From: Clostridia bacterium | GTDB lineage: Bacteria; Bacillota; Clostridia; UBA1381 | Assembly: GCA_900770405.1 (NCBI GenBank) | Contig: CAAGKL010000060.1 | Location: 1 to 5,627, forward strand | DNA: 5,627 bases | Direction: 5' to 3' | In this document: in pieces, positions 5,557-5,627 of the stretch | How positions within the stretch are numbered: position 1 is the first letter of the stretch | How the letters are laid out: every line of letters begins with the position of its first letter | Position numbers and translations under genes: made by a program | The notes under the pieces: generated by a model | What the model saw: only the letters and a program-made list of their open reading frames with translations | What the model was told of the DNA's origin: nothing | Database searches by the model: none

Positions 5557-5585
5557 TTTACAATTCGCGCGCGGTGTGGTAAAAT
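5557..5585 (+). promoter_or_regulatory. Promoter of the next gene (extended -10)
   Basis: TTTACA (5557-5562) and TAAAAT (5580-5585) are separated by the ideal 17 bases, and TG at 5577-5578 gives an extended -10 (TGgTAAAAT). The spacer contains CGCGCGCG at 5566-5573. Placement directly after the str terminator and 33 bases before a start codon supports a new transcription unit. Confidence 0.75.
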
Positions 5586-5617
5586 TAAGACAAATGCTAC
5601 ATAAAAGGTGGAGAAAT

Positions 5618-5627
5618 ATGCGTTCAG
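5618..5627 (+). CDS. Start of an unidentified gene, cut by the window end
   Basis: ATG at 5618 begins Met-Arg-Ser and the window stops in the fourth codon. The start is supported by AGGTGG (5606-5611), six bases upstream, and by the promoter at 5557-5585. Three residues do not allow identification. In several Firmicutes the S10 operon follows tuf, but a separate promoter and terminator here mean that cannot be assumed. Confidence 0.6.

Noticed and set aside
1..5627. Mobile element, CRISPR array, tRNA, rRNA or resistance gene
   Set aside because: No transposase, regular spacer-repeat units, cloverleaf or rRNA segment found; EF-G and EF-Tu look like housekeeping forms.

Overview
The window carries the str ribosomal operon of a Gram-positive anaerobe, most likely a Clostridia member of the Oscillospiraceae/Ruminococcaceae type. 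The clues are a small L7Ae/YbxF-type gene directly upstream of rpsL, an S12 with the Gram-positive internal insertion, a 156-residue S7, uniformly strong AGGAGG ribosome binding sites on all five complete genes, and near-balanced base composition with AT-rich spacers. The taxonomic call is inference from gene order and protein style; no search was run.

Layout, all on the + strand. Bases 1-453 are the 3' end of a CapD/FlaA1-type nucleotide-sugar epimerase/dehydratase for surface polysaccharide synthesis. A 237-base spacer (454-690) follows, with a GC-rich part ending in a probable terminator, an AT-rich part with phased A/T tracts and an imperfect repeat, and a strong promoter (TTGACA, 18 bases, extended -10 TGaTATACT). 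Then come an L7Ae-like gene (691-933), rpsL (999-1424), rpsG (1579-2049), fusA (2107-4188) and tuf (4285-5487). A textbook intrinsic terminator closes the operon at 5510-5538. A second good promoter (5557-5585) and the first codons of another gene (ATG at 5618) end the window.

The five complete genes serve translation. S12 and S7 are 30S proteins of the decoding centre and the head, EF-G drives translocation, and EF-Tu delivers aminoacyl-tRNA. The L7Ae-like protein is a probable kink-turn RNA binder associated with the ribosome. One transcript from the promoter near 619-648 can cover all five, and tuf probably also has its own promoter in the fusA-tuf gap.

The coding content is ordinary. The interest is in the spacers. 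The rpsL-rpsG gap is 154 bases and full of potential RNA structure: a 16-bp bulged stem, a run of overlapping alternative hairpins, and a 6-bp hairpin just before the rpsG ribosome binding site. That is where S7 autoregulates the str operon in E. coli, so this may be a clostridial counterpart. A GAAA-capped hairpin lies between the L7Ae-like gene and rpsL, and a long AT-rich palindrome overlaps the fusA stop codon. The operon is also detached from rpoB-rpoC, which usually precede it in Firmicutes. I see no mobile element, CRISPR array, tRNA or rRNA gene, and no convincing new system beyond these candidate regulatory RNAs.
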